From Fragilariopsis cylindrus CCMP1102 (taxonomy: Eukaryota; Bacillariophyta; Bacillariophyceae; Bacillariales; Bacillariaceae): a stretch of 63,008 bases of DNA. Within the stretch, counting starts at the first letter, position 1, and the number at the start of each line of letters is the position of its first letter. The notes under the pieces are model-generated. The model made no database searches. It worked only from the letters and a program-made list of their open reading frames with translations, and was not told the DNA's origin. Both the position numbers and the translations under genes were made by a program. The DNA lies in contig FMBT01000531.1 in NCBI GenBank assembly GCA_900095095.1, forward strand, positions 1-63,008, written 5' to 3'. Of this stretch, positions 22,401 to 33,291 are shown in pieces.

Positions 22401-24751
22401 TCGTTGTGCTTGAAGCAACTGTAATTGCGTCGATGTGTGCAATTGTTGTTGTGATTGTGATTGTGGTAGCGATTTATTATTGTTTACTTGAACAACCTGT
22501 TGTTGAGCTTGTGCTAATTTATCTTCTAATTCTTCAACACGATTACGTAATGAATCAAACTGTTGATGTTCTCGCTGTCGTTGTCGTTTTACTTGATCTT
22601 GCTGCTGCTGCTGCTGCTGTAGATTTTGCTGCTGTTGCACTATATTATTACTATTGTTGTTGTTGTTGTTGTTGTTGTTGATCAATGAAATCGATGGAAT
22701 ACGAAGTTGGGCATTTGTCTGGGCATTTGCATTTGCCTGTTGCTGTTGTGCTTGAGCAGATCTCGCTTGTACACGTGCTTGTTCTCTTCCTCGAATACGT
22801 TTCATTATGTTGTTGTTGATCAATGAAGTCGATGGAATACTAAATTGGGCATTTGCCTGGGCATTTGCATTTATCTGTTGTTGCTGTGCTTGTTGTTGTT
22901 GTGCTTGAGCAGATCTCGCTTGTACACGTGCTTGTTCTCTTCCTTGAATACGTTTCCATTCTTCTGCTTGTTCTCGTTCTACTGCACTCGGTACGAATCG
23001 ATCATGATTACGATCACGTTGTTGATATTGTTGTTGCTGCTGTTCTACCTTAATTTGTTGTTGTTTTACTATATTAAATTCTTCTTGTACTTGTCTACGT
23101 TCACATTCACGTAAGAGCTTACGATGTTGTTCTGCCTGTATATGCCCTTGTGTTTGTGATCGTAATGTTTCATCTAACGAATTTCTTCAGCATTACATAT
23201 GCTTGTATTTGTATCAGGACTAGTAGTAGTCGGAGTGGTAGTAGTACCGATACCGGCAGTAGTATAGATAGCAGTATTGATAGGAATATTCGATAATTTG
23301 TTTTCAATTTCTTTAATTTTTTGTTGTAATGAAATAACATGCATATTATGTTCAGTTGACTTTTGATACGATTCTCTATTGTTGCCTTGTAATAATAACG
23401 ATTGCTGCTGTTGTTTTTGTTGCTGTTGATTCTGTTGCAATTGTAATCGTGACGTAGTACTATTATTATTATTACTATTACTATTATTATTATACAATGA
23501 TGCCGACCCCGACGATGTCAACGTCAACGACGGCGGTACAGAAGATGATCGTAATAATCGTTGCATTTGTTCTGATTGTGAATGTTGTTGTAATAGTTGT
23601 TGCTGTTGTTGTAATCGTTGTTGTAATGATTGCTGTTGTTTCTGCTGCTGTAACAACGCTTGTTGACTACGATAACGATGGGCAGCTACTTTAGCCCCGT
23701 CTACTGCTGCGATTGTTGCTATTGCCGATGAAGAAGAAGAACTAGCACCCATCATCGTACACGGTATCTGTAACAATTGTGATGGCATTTGTTGACGAAT
23801 ATTATGACTATTACTATTACTTGCGAGATACAACTGCTTTTGCTGCTGTTGTTGTCGCTGTTGTTGTTGCAACTGCTTTTGTTGTTGTTGTTGCAGTAAC
23901 AAGTGTTGGGATTGCAATTGCTGATTTCTTATAAGCTGCGATGATAAGGATGATGATGATGGTGATGATGTCGAATTCGGGAAGACACCTCCTCGTCCTC
24001 CTTGTTGTTGTTGTTGTTGTTGTTGTTGTTGCATTGCTGCTATCTTTTGTCGTGAATTCAATTCTACCGCTGCTGCAGCTACTGCCAGTTGTTGACGTTG
24101 ACGTTGACGCTGTGCCGCTGATGCTGCTGCTTGATTTTGTTGAAGTACAAGATCAGCAGCAGCAGCAACAGCAGTATTATTGGAAGTAGTAGAAGACGAG
24201 AAGGAATACGACGACGATGGCTTGTGTTCGGATTTTGCAGTAGCGGTTGCGGTTGATATTGCTGTAGCTGTAGCTGTAGCTTTTGCAGTAGCTGTGGCTT
24301 CTGCAGAAGATGTGGCTTTTGCAGTAGCTTTTTCAATAGCTTTTTCAGTAGCTTTTTCAGTAGCAGTAGTAGCAGTAGTAGCGATAGTAGCAGTAGTAGC
24401 GATAGTAGCGATAGTAGCAGTAGTAGCAGTAGTAGCAGTAGTAGCAGTAGTAGCAGTAGTAGTAGAAGCAGCGTAATCGTTATCGCCATCATTGACGACG
24501 TCATCATCGTTGTTGCTGTAGTCACAATAATATGGATGATTCTGATACAATTCCATATATTGTGAATTATCTGCTGCTGCTGTGTCATCTGCTGCCTCGT
24601 CGTCATCGTCGTCATCGTCGTCGTCATCGTCAACATCTACATTTATAACACCGCCATCGACACTGCTGTGATAATGATGTGCTGTTGACGCTACAATGTT
24701 TTCATGGTAATCATTATCATCATCATCATCATTATCAGACCCGTTATTCAT
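19427..24751 (-). CDS. Very long Gln-rich protein, possible transcription regulator
   Basis: Three exons: 24751-21398, 21256-20943 and 20842-19427, with introns 21397-21257 (141 bp) and 20942-20843 (100 bp). A one-base deficit near 23177 breaks the frame (NAEEIR then a stop). Supplying one base continues into DETLRSQTQGHIQAEQH and makes the total 5,085 nt (about 1,694 residues). The order is: acidic Asp start, Ala/Thr repeats, long poly-Gln regions, coiled-coil stretches (ERRQVQEEFNIVKQQQIKVE), a tandemly duplicated REQARVQARSAQAQQQQ block, poly-Asn, a more ordered part (TAEMVGLGLAQMDIEIQNL; LFDAKKAALRFCKNLNFIRF), and a C-terminal region with IIFGDRNCFQYPANVEFREY. That last piece distantly recalls the GNxxFR core of diatom DUF6824, but weakly. 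Gln/Asn-rich composition suggests a nuclear, mediator-like or RNA-granule protein. No catalytic domain is seen. Confidence 0.65.
20843..20942 (-). other. Intron 2 of the Gln-rich gene
   Basis: It begins GTATGTT after the codons for TKPE and ends TTTATAG before ATAAAGTTT (IKFMKSGEM), in phase 0. The length is 100 bp. Without this splice, exon 2 would stop after about two codons. Confidence 0.85.
21257..21397 (-). other. Intron 1 of the Gln-rich gene, stop-free and 141 nt
   Basis: It begins GTAAGTACATG and ends TTATCAG. Splicing joins VAN to ANNVAKIAEAAK, in keeping with the Ala-rich context. The length is 47 x 3 and contains no stop, so retained and spliced forms would both be readable. Confidence 0.75.
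22670..22960. repeat. Tandem duplication of about 140 bp inside the Gln-rich gene
   Basis: 22670-22807 and 22808-22960 are near-identical blocks, each coding for RGREQARVQARSAQAQQQQ or RIQGREQARVQARSAQ followed by NANAQ...IPS.SLINNN. The second block (first in the gene) has one extra short Gln insert. Confidence 0.8.
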
Positions 24752-26056
24752 CTTGATTCTCTTTCTTCCTTTCGATCTCTCTCTCTCACTCGCGATCTAC
24801 GCTACTATTCACTACTCCTGCTCTCTTTTGCACTCACTTCCTACCTTCTCTCTCTTGATTTCGGAGAGTTTCACTCTCGCTCACTTTTTTCTTGAACAAA
24901 TCAAGAGAGAGAATAATACAGAAAGATCTTTCTATCGCTAGCTACTATTAGTATTAGGCTAGATAGATAGATAGATATGAGAAGTAGGTGTGGGTGTGTG
25001 GGTGTGAGAGAGAGAAAGTGCGAGAGAGAGAGCGTAAAGTAGTAGTCGTCGTGTCGTTCACGTGAAAATGATATTCTTCTTTTAAATTTAAAGTCTTCGC
25101 AATCTTCGGTCTCTCGTCTCGTCTTGCCTTACCTTTATTATCTTACGTACAATAATGATTTGGTCGTCGGTTGTGTTGTGTTGTGTTGGCTGGGCTGGGC
25201 TGTTGAGAGAATAAGTAGAGAATTAGAGTGCTTTGTTTTCTAACATAAAAGCAGCATTCAATGTTATCTTGTTTGTTTTTGGTTCTTCACTTTTGGTTTT
25301 GGATAATTGAGTGTAATTACTTATGTTTATTTTTGTTAGCGGATTATTATGTGAGCGCAGATTTTACTGCTGTTCATAAGAAATAATAGTAGGTGGGGAT
25401 GTGTAAAAAAATATTGTTCGCTGGGATATGTGGTGATGGTTGCGTCAAAGACGCTGATACGCATGCCATTGGCGTCAAACAGAATATCAGAATTTGATTA
25501 GCGTGGTTTACTCTATGATAATCATCGGGAGTTTAATACACAGATATCCAGTAACAATTAATGTAATCGTAAACGAACTGAAAAAATATCAATCATATTC
25601 CGTATTTCAAGACATAGCAAATAACTCTTTTAGTAGTAGCATAAGTAAGTGATTCTACATAGCTAACATAATGAGACGAATGTTGAAGAATGTTGAAGAA
25701 GATTGAATAAACCCGTCGTAATTTGGATGGAATTCAGTGGCGCGTACTACTTCAACAGAGTTTTGTCTTTTCTTCGCGTCACCTCCCTTTCCATCATGTT
25801 TTTTCATTAAAATTACCATAACCCAACCCTATTAAAAATGATATCCCGTACAAGTAGCCTTATCAGCGTTTTATAAGTAAAAAAAATACATTCGTAGTGT
25901 AATAAGTGTATACGCGTACAGAGGCATCAATTTGTATTCTCTATTTTTTATTAGAGGACTGATATTGTATGCCTTGTTCGCTTCCTCGGAGTAATATCAG
26001 CGTTTCAGCGTTCCAAAAGACAAGTAGTAGGACGTTTCAATTAAGGTGCAGAAATA
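24752..26056. other. Promoter-side intergenic region, no gene seen
   Basis: Upstream of the Gln-rich gene. It has CTCT-rich and GAGA-rich tracts (about 24770-24915 and 25010-25035) and a (GATA)n run at 24961-24977. Nothing coding is supported. Confidence 0.4.
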
Positions 26057-26175
26057 ATTGTTAAATGTAAAAATGAAATATCGACACACGACAACAAGAA
26101 AGTTAAATGTAAAAAACAAAAATATGAATGAATCGACACCCAACAACGAGAAAGTTAAATGTAAAAACCAACAAG
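26057..26175. repeat. Short tandem repeat with GTTAAATGTAAAAA units
   Basis: Three imperfect units of about 42-52 bp share GTTAAATGTAAAAA and CGACAC.C.ACAAC.A. The word GTTAAATGTAAAA recurs near 29536. Confidence 0.55.
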
Positions 26176-26339
26176 AAAGACGACATCATTGAATTCAAAC
26201 AGAATATCAAACAGTCTACTCGCATTAACACAAATACGGGTACTTAGTGCACTAATACACACTCCACAACATATACACCATATCGGCTTGAACGTGATTC
26301 GTGACTGGGTAGTCAGTGTGCCCTGTGTAGTGACTTTGA

Positions 26340-26580
26340 ATATAAAAACTAAATCATGCAAATATAAAAAACTAAATCATGACCAAATGTTACTAGTATT
26401 TGTTAATCTACTAAATAATAACTACTTTAGCGTCAAGTATATACACCTAAAAAGTCTTTTTTTTGGAAAATAAACTGTGAAGTTTATAATTGACCTATTG
26501 GATGGAGAACTGTTATATTCCTTAGTCTTGTAAGCCTACTGGTATCTCACCATGTAGGCTCACACACAGCACACATCAGC
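26340..26580 (+). repeat. Dispersed repeat B, copy 1
   Basis: It shares long blocks with 35602-35835 and 36971-37200: AACTAAATCATG, TTACTAGTATTTGTTA, ACTTTAGC.TCAA.TATAT.CACCT, GACCTATTGGATGGAGAA and GTAGGCTCACACACAGCACA. This copy stands without the adjoining satellite. It may be a fragment of a mobile element. Confidence 0.75.
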
Positions 26581-27097
26581 TTTTTATGAGATATCTTGTT
26601 CAGGACACAAAGCAGGCTAGAACTTCCAGGAAACTGCTTCTTTTTGGTCAGGGAAAGTTCTTTTACCTTTCCATTTGTGTAATAAATAATGGTTCAAATA
26701 TATGTTGTAGGGGCTCCTTCAATTCATGCACATATTCATGCACAATGACTAGCCTTTATATAACACACCATGTTACTAGTTAATTTCTTGTGGCTATTAT
26801 TTTTGCTAGAAAAACTGTATAAAACTATGTAACCTGTAATATGTTTAATCTTTATATGTCTGCCAGACGACATTGGTGAACAGGGGTTTACTTTCTTCGC
26901 CAACCCTATATTAGGTAAAATCCACTACAATTTATTTTGCATGTTGATGCACAAAACACAAACAACCAGCAGATAGAGTTTTCATTTCCTCCAAGGGAAA
27001 GTAACGCCGCTTGATTCCAATCTCTTACAAGATTAGAGTAACTAACAAATAAGTCAGCACAAAGAACATCAAGTAGTGTTCCTAATCGTCAACCAAC
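26581..27097. other. Intergenic, no gene seen
   Basis: AT-rich sequence between repeat B and the decayed gag-like region. It may be part of the same element. No terminal repeats were recognised. Confidence 0.3.
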
Positions 27098-28205
27098 ATG
27101 CAACAGGTTAATTCTGAGATAAATAGATGTGCTAGTTTACCATCCGCTGAAGATCAAGACGTGACTGGAGGACAGGTGGAAGGCAATTCTAGCGCTTTAA
27201 GCGGCTATAGCCCCTGCAGATCATCTCACAAACATAAAGTTCAAAAGATTCTGATTCTAGTGGTCCACGTAATCTATTTGGACCATTTAGTCTGGACAAT
27301 CCAGAAGAAAATCTAAAAGACAGCAGTGGGAACAACAGTAGTAACAAAGTTCCAGATCCATCTACCTCTACATCTAGTACATCTACGATTTTTAAGATGG
27401 GTTCCTTCAACAAAGACTAAAGGAAGTAATGATAATCGTGTCCAATACAACATCAATGCTAACAATCTATCTAACCTAATAATTCCTCTCAAACCAAGAA
27501 GAATGATGAAACCTTCTGAAATAGACTATGAATCAAAGCAAAACTACTCTGTGCATTTACAACCTGCCTCCGTTGTAAGATATTCAAGTCTCAAAATCCT
27601 TCTGCAAATCTCAAACAATGCGATAAAGCCAATGCTACTGATCTGATCTATTCAGATACGCTTGCTATCATACAAGGCTCACTGTAATTTACCTGCAGAA
27701 TTCCTCAAGTGCCTCCAGGATCAAGTTCGCTACAGAGGATGCCCTAAAGGATTAGAAGCGGATAACACCCCTATGTATCAATGTTGGAAGAATGCAGTAT
27801 ATCATCGTTGAACGAGACAATAGACGAAGCAACCCTCATCCGACATGAGCTAAATCATCTCAAGGAACACATAGATTTAAAATTTGATGTACAAACATGG
27901 AAACAAGTACCACCATGGGCTGACAAAACATGGAAACAATTCAAATCTCATTCCACCAAAGCAATCAGTAACAACAAGAGTGATATAGCAATTGGAACTG
28001 CTGATGTGGTAAAGGAGCAAGTGGATCAGGACAAAGAAAATCAACATATCTTAGCACAAGCAACAGGTGAAGCCAATGATTAGACCAACCTACTTGAACT
28101 GGAAGCAACTTTAATTTACCTGCTTTCTAGGGCTGAAGCAATTTCCCCCTCAAAGTACATGGATTTGAAGAATCGTGATTTACAACAATAATCAGAAAAA
28201 GAACG
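27098..28205 (+). pseudogene. Decayed retrotransposon gag-like region
   Basis: Several short frames in series look like one broken protein: an ATG at 27098, then DSSGPRNLFGPFSLDNPEEN in a second frame, PLKPRRMMKPSEIDYESKQN in a third, a Cys-containing piece (NLPAEFLKCLQDQVRYRGC) and finally HELNHLKEHIDLKFDVQTW followed by WADKTWKQFKSHSTKAI. The W..FK.H...A pattern resembles the gag proteins of diatom LTR retrotransposons. The frame stops at TAG 28081-28083 and again later. No protease, integrase or reverse transcriptase motif was found nearby, and no LTR pair. Call: remnant only. Confidence 0.4.
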
Positions 28206-28499
28206 TGTTTTCACTTGTCAATCTTGAGCCTACAACTTTTTTCTGACTAACTTCCTCTCTGCCTGTCAACTTCCAATGGCTTCTATATAAGATAAGGATT
28301 GGTTCTGTATGTGAGAGGCTGAGAGCTAATAATATCTGTGAGTAGTCAAAATAGCCATTCCCACCATTGCCAATTTTGTCTAATACAGGACAATTAATTT
28401 AAGTGATAATTTGCATCGCATATTGAAATAAGGGGGAATAATGAATTGGAATTTTGATCTTACCTAATATACGCAAACGGGGGCCTCAAATCGATGTAC
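28206..28499. other. Intergenic, no feature seen
   Basis: AT-rich flank of the MITE. No coding signal. Confidence 0.3.
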
Positions 28500-28501
28500 T
28501 A

Positions 28502-28716
28502 CAGTATGCGCTCGATAAGAAATACACATTTAAGAAATACACGCTCTATAAGAAATACACCAGATCGGTTTTACCGGGACTCGTGACTAAATAGCCTGTA
28601 GTGGATCCCATCTAGTGATTGATGGGTCACTCACGACACATTTAAGAAACACACTCTCCATAAGAAACACACCAAGTCCGAAAATTGTGAGTGTATTTCT
28701 TATCGAGCGCTTACTG
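28502..28716. mobile_element. Tc1/mariner-type MITE with TA target-site duplication
   Basis: The ends are inverted repeats: CAGTATGCGCTCGATAAG at the left and, in reverse complement, CAGTAAGCGCTCGATAAG at the right, extending through AAATACAC (25 of 26 bases match). Both sides are flanked by TA (28500-28501 and 28717-28718). Subterminal AAGAAA.ACAC words are repeated five or more times. The length is 215 bp with no coding capacity. A CAGT...GCGCTCG terminus and TA duplication are typical of the Tc1/mariner superfamily. Confidence 0.8.
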
Positions 28717-28718
28717 TA

Positions 28719-30233
28719 CTAGAACTCTAGTACCATCTTGTTTTTGCTTCGCTTTCTCCGCTAAACACCCGCTTCTTGGAACCAAAGTACTTGAAGAGGC
28801 GACTAGATAATACAACCCGCTTCGCCTTTGAATTGTATCAATATTGCGCGTACCATGGCGCTTCAATAGGGCTTGTGTCTTAAGCGCATGCCTAACGCGT
28901 GTCTAACGCGAGTCATAATTATTATTGGTGTCACTTAACGGATGAGGATTATAACACGTAGGATACATACAACTGTAACATGATGATGATTGTTCTTTAT
29001 CGATAATTGACTTACTAAATAAGAAATAGTAAATATTATTATTAACAGTGGCAATGACTAAAACATCGCTTAGGATACGTACAACATGGTGATGATTGTT
29101 CTTTTTTGATAATTGATTTGAATAAATATTATCTGCAACAACGACTGATAAATAAATTGTTGTGAACAACGTGTAAAGAACAATATTATTTTTGCGCAGC
29201 ACGTGATATATTTTGTCCGAAATATTAAGCACTGAAATTCACGATTGAAAGTTTGTGGCTACAAACCGACAAGTAATTAAAAGTTTTGTCCTTCCGTCAG
29301 CCTAACTATTATTTCAAGGCACGTAAATAATGGTTGAACCTTTGTATAAAACATAGAGACTAAGCACGTTCTAGAGTTGCTATAAATTCAATGCAAAGAT
29401 GCTGAGTAAAATATCTTCCTTGAGAATGAATTATTATTTGAGTGACACGCAGTGCAGACGAATATAATCACTCATTACTTAAAAAGAAACAGTCGCACCA
29501 TCAAGCATAAGAAACAGTCACAACATCAAGCATAGGGTTAAATGTAAAATAGTCATACGTTAATAGTTTGTCAAAAAAACAACGCCGATCAATGTTCAAT
29601 AAGCGAAAAAGTTTCAACTATTTTAGTTTACTAAGTATTTTAAATGATTCTCGACGTTTTCATAACACTTAACAAAACATCAATGGTTATTCGTCCGGTA
29701 GTACCAGTATCAAGTAGAGGAAAAAACTTTATTCCATCTCGGTGTCTCATCTTTTTAATCAATTATGTGAGTCAGACAAATCGCCATCCTCCCCATCACA
29801 AGGATGATAAGAAACAAATTAACTTCCGGCGAACCCTGCACTCATTAAAGTTTTTTTTCCAAGTTTTTGGTCATACTACATTACAATCAGGGGATTACAA
29901 TACGGTATTGATGAGATTTACTGATGGTGTCAAAAAGAAAGAAAAAGAACAACGAAAAACACCTCAATTCAAAACAAACACACGACACAGCACTCACAAA
30001 GATCACAACCTTAACAAGACAACAAGTAAGTAATGCTACTCCCACAAACCCAATTACTATCCATAATCATTACAGCGATTATCATACAGCGTCATCAAGA
30101 ATAACAGCAACACCAAGAACATCAAGAACAACAACAAAAAGTACATCAAGAACACCAAGAACAACGCTAACTGTGTCAAGAACAGAATCAAGAAGAACAA
30201 GTACAACGAGAACAAGAACTCTCACAACGTACA
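28719..30233. other. Intergenic and 5' leader of the next gene
   Basis: Short frames (minus 28903-29232; plus 29644-30033) show no domain, and I do not call them. Imperfect CATCAAGAACA / ACCAAGAACA repeats occur at about 30092-30190, probably in the leader of the gene at 30234. Confidence 0.35.
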
Positions 30234-31052
30234 ATGTATTATAATCCCTCAAGCCACTACGATCCAAGTTTGTATAATAATCCATCAAGTTGTCCTCAAA
30301 GTTCTTTAAATCCGACTGCATTTGCACCTAATACCAATGCGTCTGTTTTGAATGCTGTTACGAGGAATGCTGTTACAACGGCTGCGTCGTCTACTACTAC
30401 AAGGAGTACGAATGCGCCTTGTAGTACTACGTCCAATACGAATACAACAACTTCTATAGAAATTGAAATTGTTACACAAGATGATGGTGAACAAACTTTC
30501 AATGATGATGGCAATGGTGGGAGTTCTCAAACAGCAACGGAACGTAAGATACGTTTAAACCTTTCATTGCCTCTTTCGAGTGCGTCTACTATTATTAAAT
30601 CCTTTAATGTGCGATTTCAGTATCGTGCTGCTGCTCAAGCACAACAACAAGAACAACAGCCATCGTCTTCTCCGTCACAGTATGATGATCAATCGAGACA
30701 CTGGCAACGACAGCATAGGCAAATGCAGCAACAGCAACAGAAGCATCAATGCTATCATCCTCAAGTACCGACATCATCATCATCGTCAGTAGCACTGCCA
30801 GCAGTAGAGCAGGTTATGTCACTGTCATCTTCGCCGTCGCCGTCTCCACCAGTACCATCAACGGTTCATTCGTCCTCGTCTTCTTCTCATCAGGTTATAA
30901 CTCCCTTAAGAAAGAATAAGAAGCGGACCATTTCTGAGGACACTGACGACAACGATGATGATGATGATGATGATGTTATTCGTCCTATCATGGCCACTTC
31001 ATCATCATCAATACTAAAAGTAAGGGCAAGAAAGCAGCAAAGGAGAAGATAA
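30234..31052 (+). CDS. Low-complexity hypothetical protein
   Basis: An intact single frame of 272 residues that I do not recognise. It starts MYYNPSSHYDPSLYNNPSS, then Thr/Ser/Asn-rich sequence, then the only ordered part: SIEIEIVTQDDGEQTF and ERKIRLNLSLPLSSASTIIK with FNVRFQYRAAA. The rest is Gln-rich and Ser/Pro-rich, with an acidic (TDDNDDDDDDD) segment and a basic C-terminus (KVRARKQQRRR), which together suggest a nuclear protein. There is no signal peptide and no membrane helix. It could be a disordered regulator; the function is unknown. Confidence 0.5.
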   Translation: MYYNPSSHYDPSLYNNPSSCPQSSLNPTAFAPNTNASVLNAVTRNAVTTAASSTTTRSTNAPCSTTSNTNTTTSIEIEIVTQDDGEQTFNDDGNGGSSQTATERKIRLNLSLPLSSASTIIKSFNVRFQYRAAAQAQQQEQQPSSSPSQYDDQSRHWQRQHRQMQQQQQKHQCYHPQVPTSSSSSVALPAVEQVMSLSSSPSPSPPVPSTVHSSSSSSHQVITPLRKNKKRTISEDTDDNDDDDDDDVIRPIMATSSSSILKVRARKQQRRR

Positions 31053-33291
31053 ACCAACACAAAATTTTGCTTGGGGGGGAGGAGAGAGGGATAGGAAGAA
31101 AGAAAAAAAGTAAGGGACTTTGATTATCTTCAGATCGAAAGAAACAAGAGAGAGGAGGGAAGAAGAAGAAGAGAAGCAATATGATATGATATATCATTCA
31201 TAATATATGTTATGTTAATTGGTGTAAATGGATGGACGCAAATGATAATACAATACAATATGATAGTTTGGATTTTTTTGTGTGTGATACTACGTGTGAT
31301 ACTAAGTGTGATACTACGTGTGATACTACTGAACAACTTTCGTAGTATTGCATACTGTACCGGTATAACTAATTCTGTTTATAATATAATCAATGTATAA
31401 TAAAAGAAAAACTGACATACTATAATAGTTTTAGTAATAGAAATAGTAATGAATTTGCTGCTACTTATCAATATTTCACGTAGACGATATTTTCGTATTT
31501 GGTATCCGTCGAACAGGATTCGGTTATTGCTTCCATTGATTGTTGTATATAATTTAATCTTGTGAGCGCTCTTCATATTGAAGTTCGTTGTGATGTATGT
31601 GTACAGAACTTTCAAATGCCTGTCAATCAATTGTCAAGCCGCGGTGACGATGATGACGACAACATCGTTTCTTTTGGATTCACGTAATAGGGCATGGCAT
31701 CGTTATGTCTATATGTATACGTCATCCGTCGCAAGCCAGCGCTTTTATAGTGGTGTGGTAGTAGTTAAGTTGCTATAATGGATGTTTCTCCGATTCGAAA
31801 TATGTATTTCTCATTTTAACGACAGATCGTTACTCCCAAACACGTTACTGTACCTTAGTAAACCAGCGTCAATATGGTACTGAATATCATGTTATTATCA
31901 TTGGGGTATTTCTTTCTGGTTCAGATTTATTGCACTCACATACCGTTACGGTACATACATTTTGAAACTCCTTTTCTTTCTTTCCTTGTTGATCACCATA
32001 ACTTAACCAGTTACTGTTATTACAAATCGTTTGTTGTTGCAGACCTGTAGGAACTTTCTAGAAGTTGCTTTTATCATCCTGGGAGGTTAGAATACCGTAT
32101 CATCACGAATAGAAATAGCAATGAGTGTTACAATGGAACGGTATTTCAACGGTAGAACAACTTCTAGATATCATTTTCATCAATATTATAAATATTCGTA
32201 CATAATTTATGTACGATACAGAAGCGAAGCGGTAGCTTTTCAATATAACAATTTATACTGGCTAACATAATTCGTCGCACACAAATAGAAGAATAGGTTT
32301 TAGTGATTCAAAGTTATTCAGGAGAAAAGAAAATAGATGTATCCCTTAATAAAATTAAAGTACAGAATGTCATCTCTAACGTTACATGGCTAGTATTTAT
32401 TCAAGACTGGCTAACATACATAATTCGCCACACACATGCACATAATTCGAGAAGAACTGTCAAAAAGCACGTACTACTACGGGCTGAGTACGCAGTAGTC
32501 AAGAACCATTTCAATGCCGGTCGGAAGGAGACCTGATAACACGGACTTTCGAAATCTAATGACACGTACAGTAAAGAAAGTCAAAAGAGAAATAAATAAG
32601 AAGTACTAGTAGTAATAGTAAATTAGATGTGTAACGTAAGTTACTTACAGTATATTCGTGTAAACAAAACTGCCAAGAAATGAGTCGTCGAATGAATGAA
32701 TGAATCAAAAAATGAATGCAATCGCGAATGAATTAATCGAATCGAATCGTGCGTGTCAAACGAACCTAAAGTAGAAACACGTACTAATGCTATAATTGCT
32801 AATTTTCGCTCGGAATCTTATATTGGTAACGTGTAAGAACTTTCTTTACTAAAACATTTATGAATTCGGGGGATGTAAGTGTTTCTTCTTTATATTTATT
32901 CACCCGAAGAAATTTCTAAACATTTATAAATTCACCGGCAATTTCGTTATAGACGACCTGTCAATACCGCATGCAAAGTTCTTATCCAGTCCACGATAAT
33001 GCAAGCAAGTAGTGACGAGTGAGTTTCGTATGTGTAATACAGTTAGCGAAGAATTAGGCGCTGAATTGTAATGTTGTTGTGATACTGTTGTGTACTGTAC
33101 TGTAGCCTTTCAATATTTTTTTTAAAGCTGATACAATTCCTAGCTAACAATACGGTATTAGCATTCCTATCAGAAGAGCTATCATGAATACAATATATAG
33201 TAGTAGTAGTAACATTCAATTTCTTTCTATCATTTATATATTTACATTGTCTACAGTAGTTTGTTTTGTGCGTTTATGTTCAAGAGTTTGT
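31053..33291. other. Intergenic, no gene supported
   Basis: Contains four tandem 12-bp units GTGTGATACTA(C/A) around 31281-31330 and TACAGTA/GTACTGTAC words (about 33090). The short frames are not convincing. Confidence 0.4.

Noticed and set aside
22406..24636. Leu/Val/Cys-rich frames opposite the Gln-rich gene
   Set aside because: They come from reading poly-Gln and Ala/Thr repeats in the wrong frame or strand.
28903..29232. 109-codon minus-strand frame
   Set aside because: No family pattern, AT-rich, and next to a MITE; probably chance.
29644..30033. 129-codon plus-strand frame
   Set aside because: Basic, no recognisable domain, and it ends within the leader repeats of the next gene; not enough to call.
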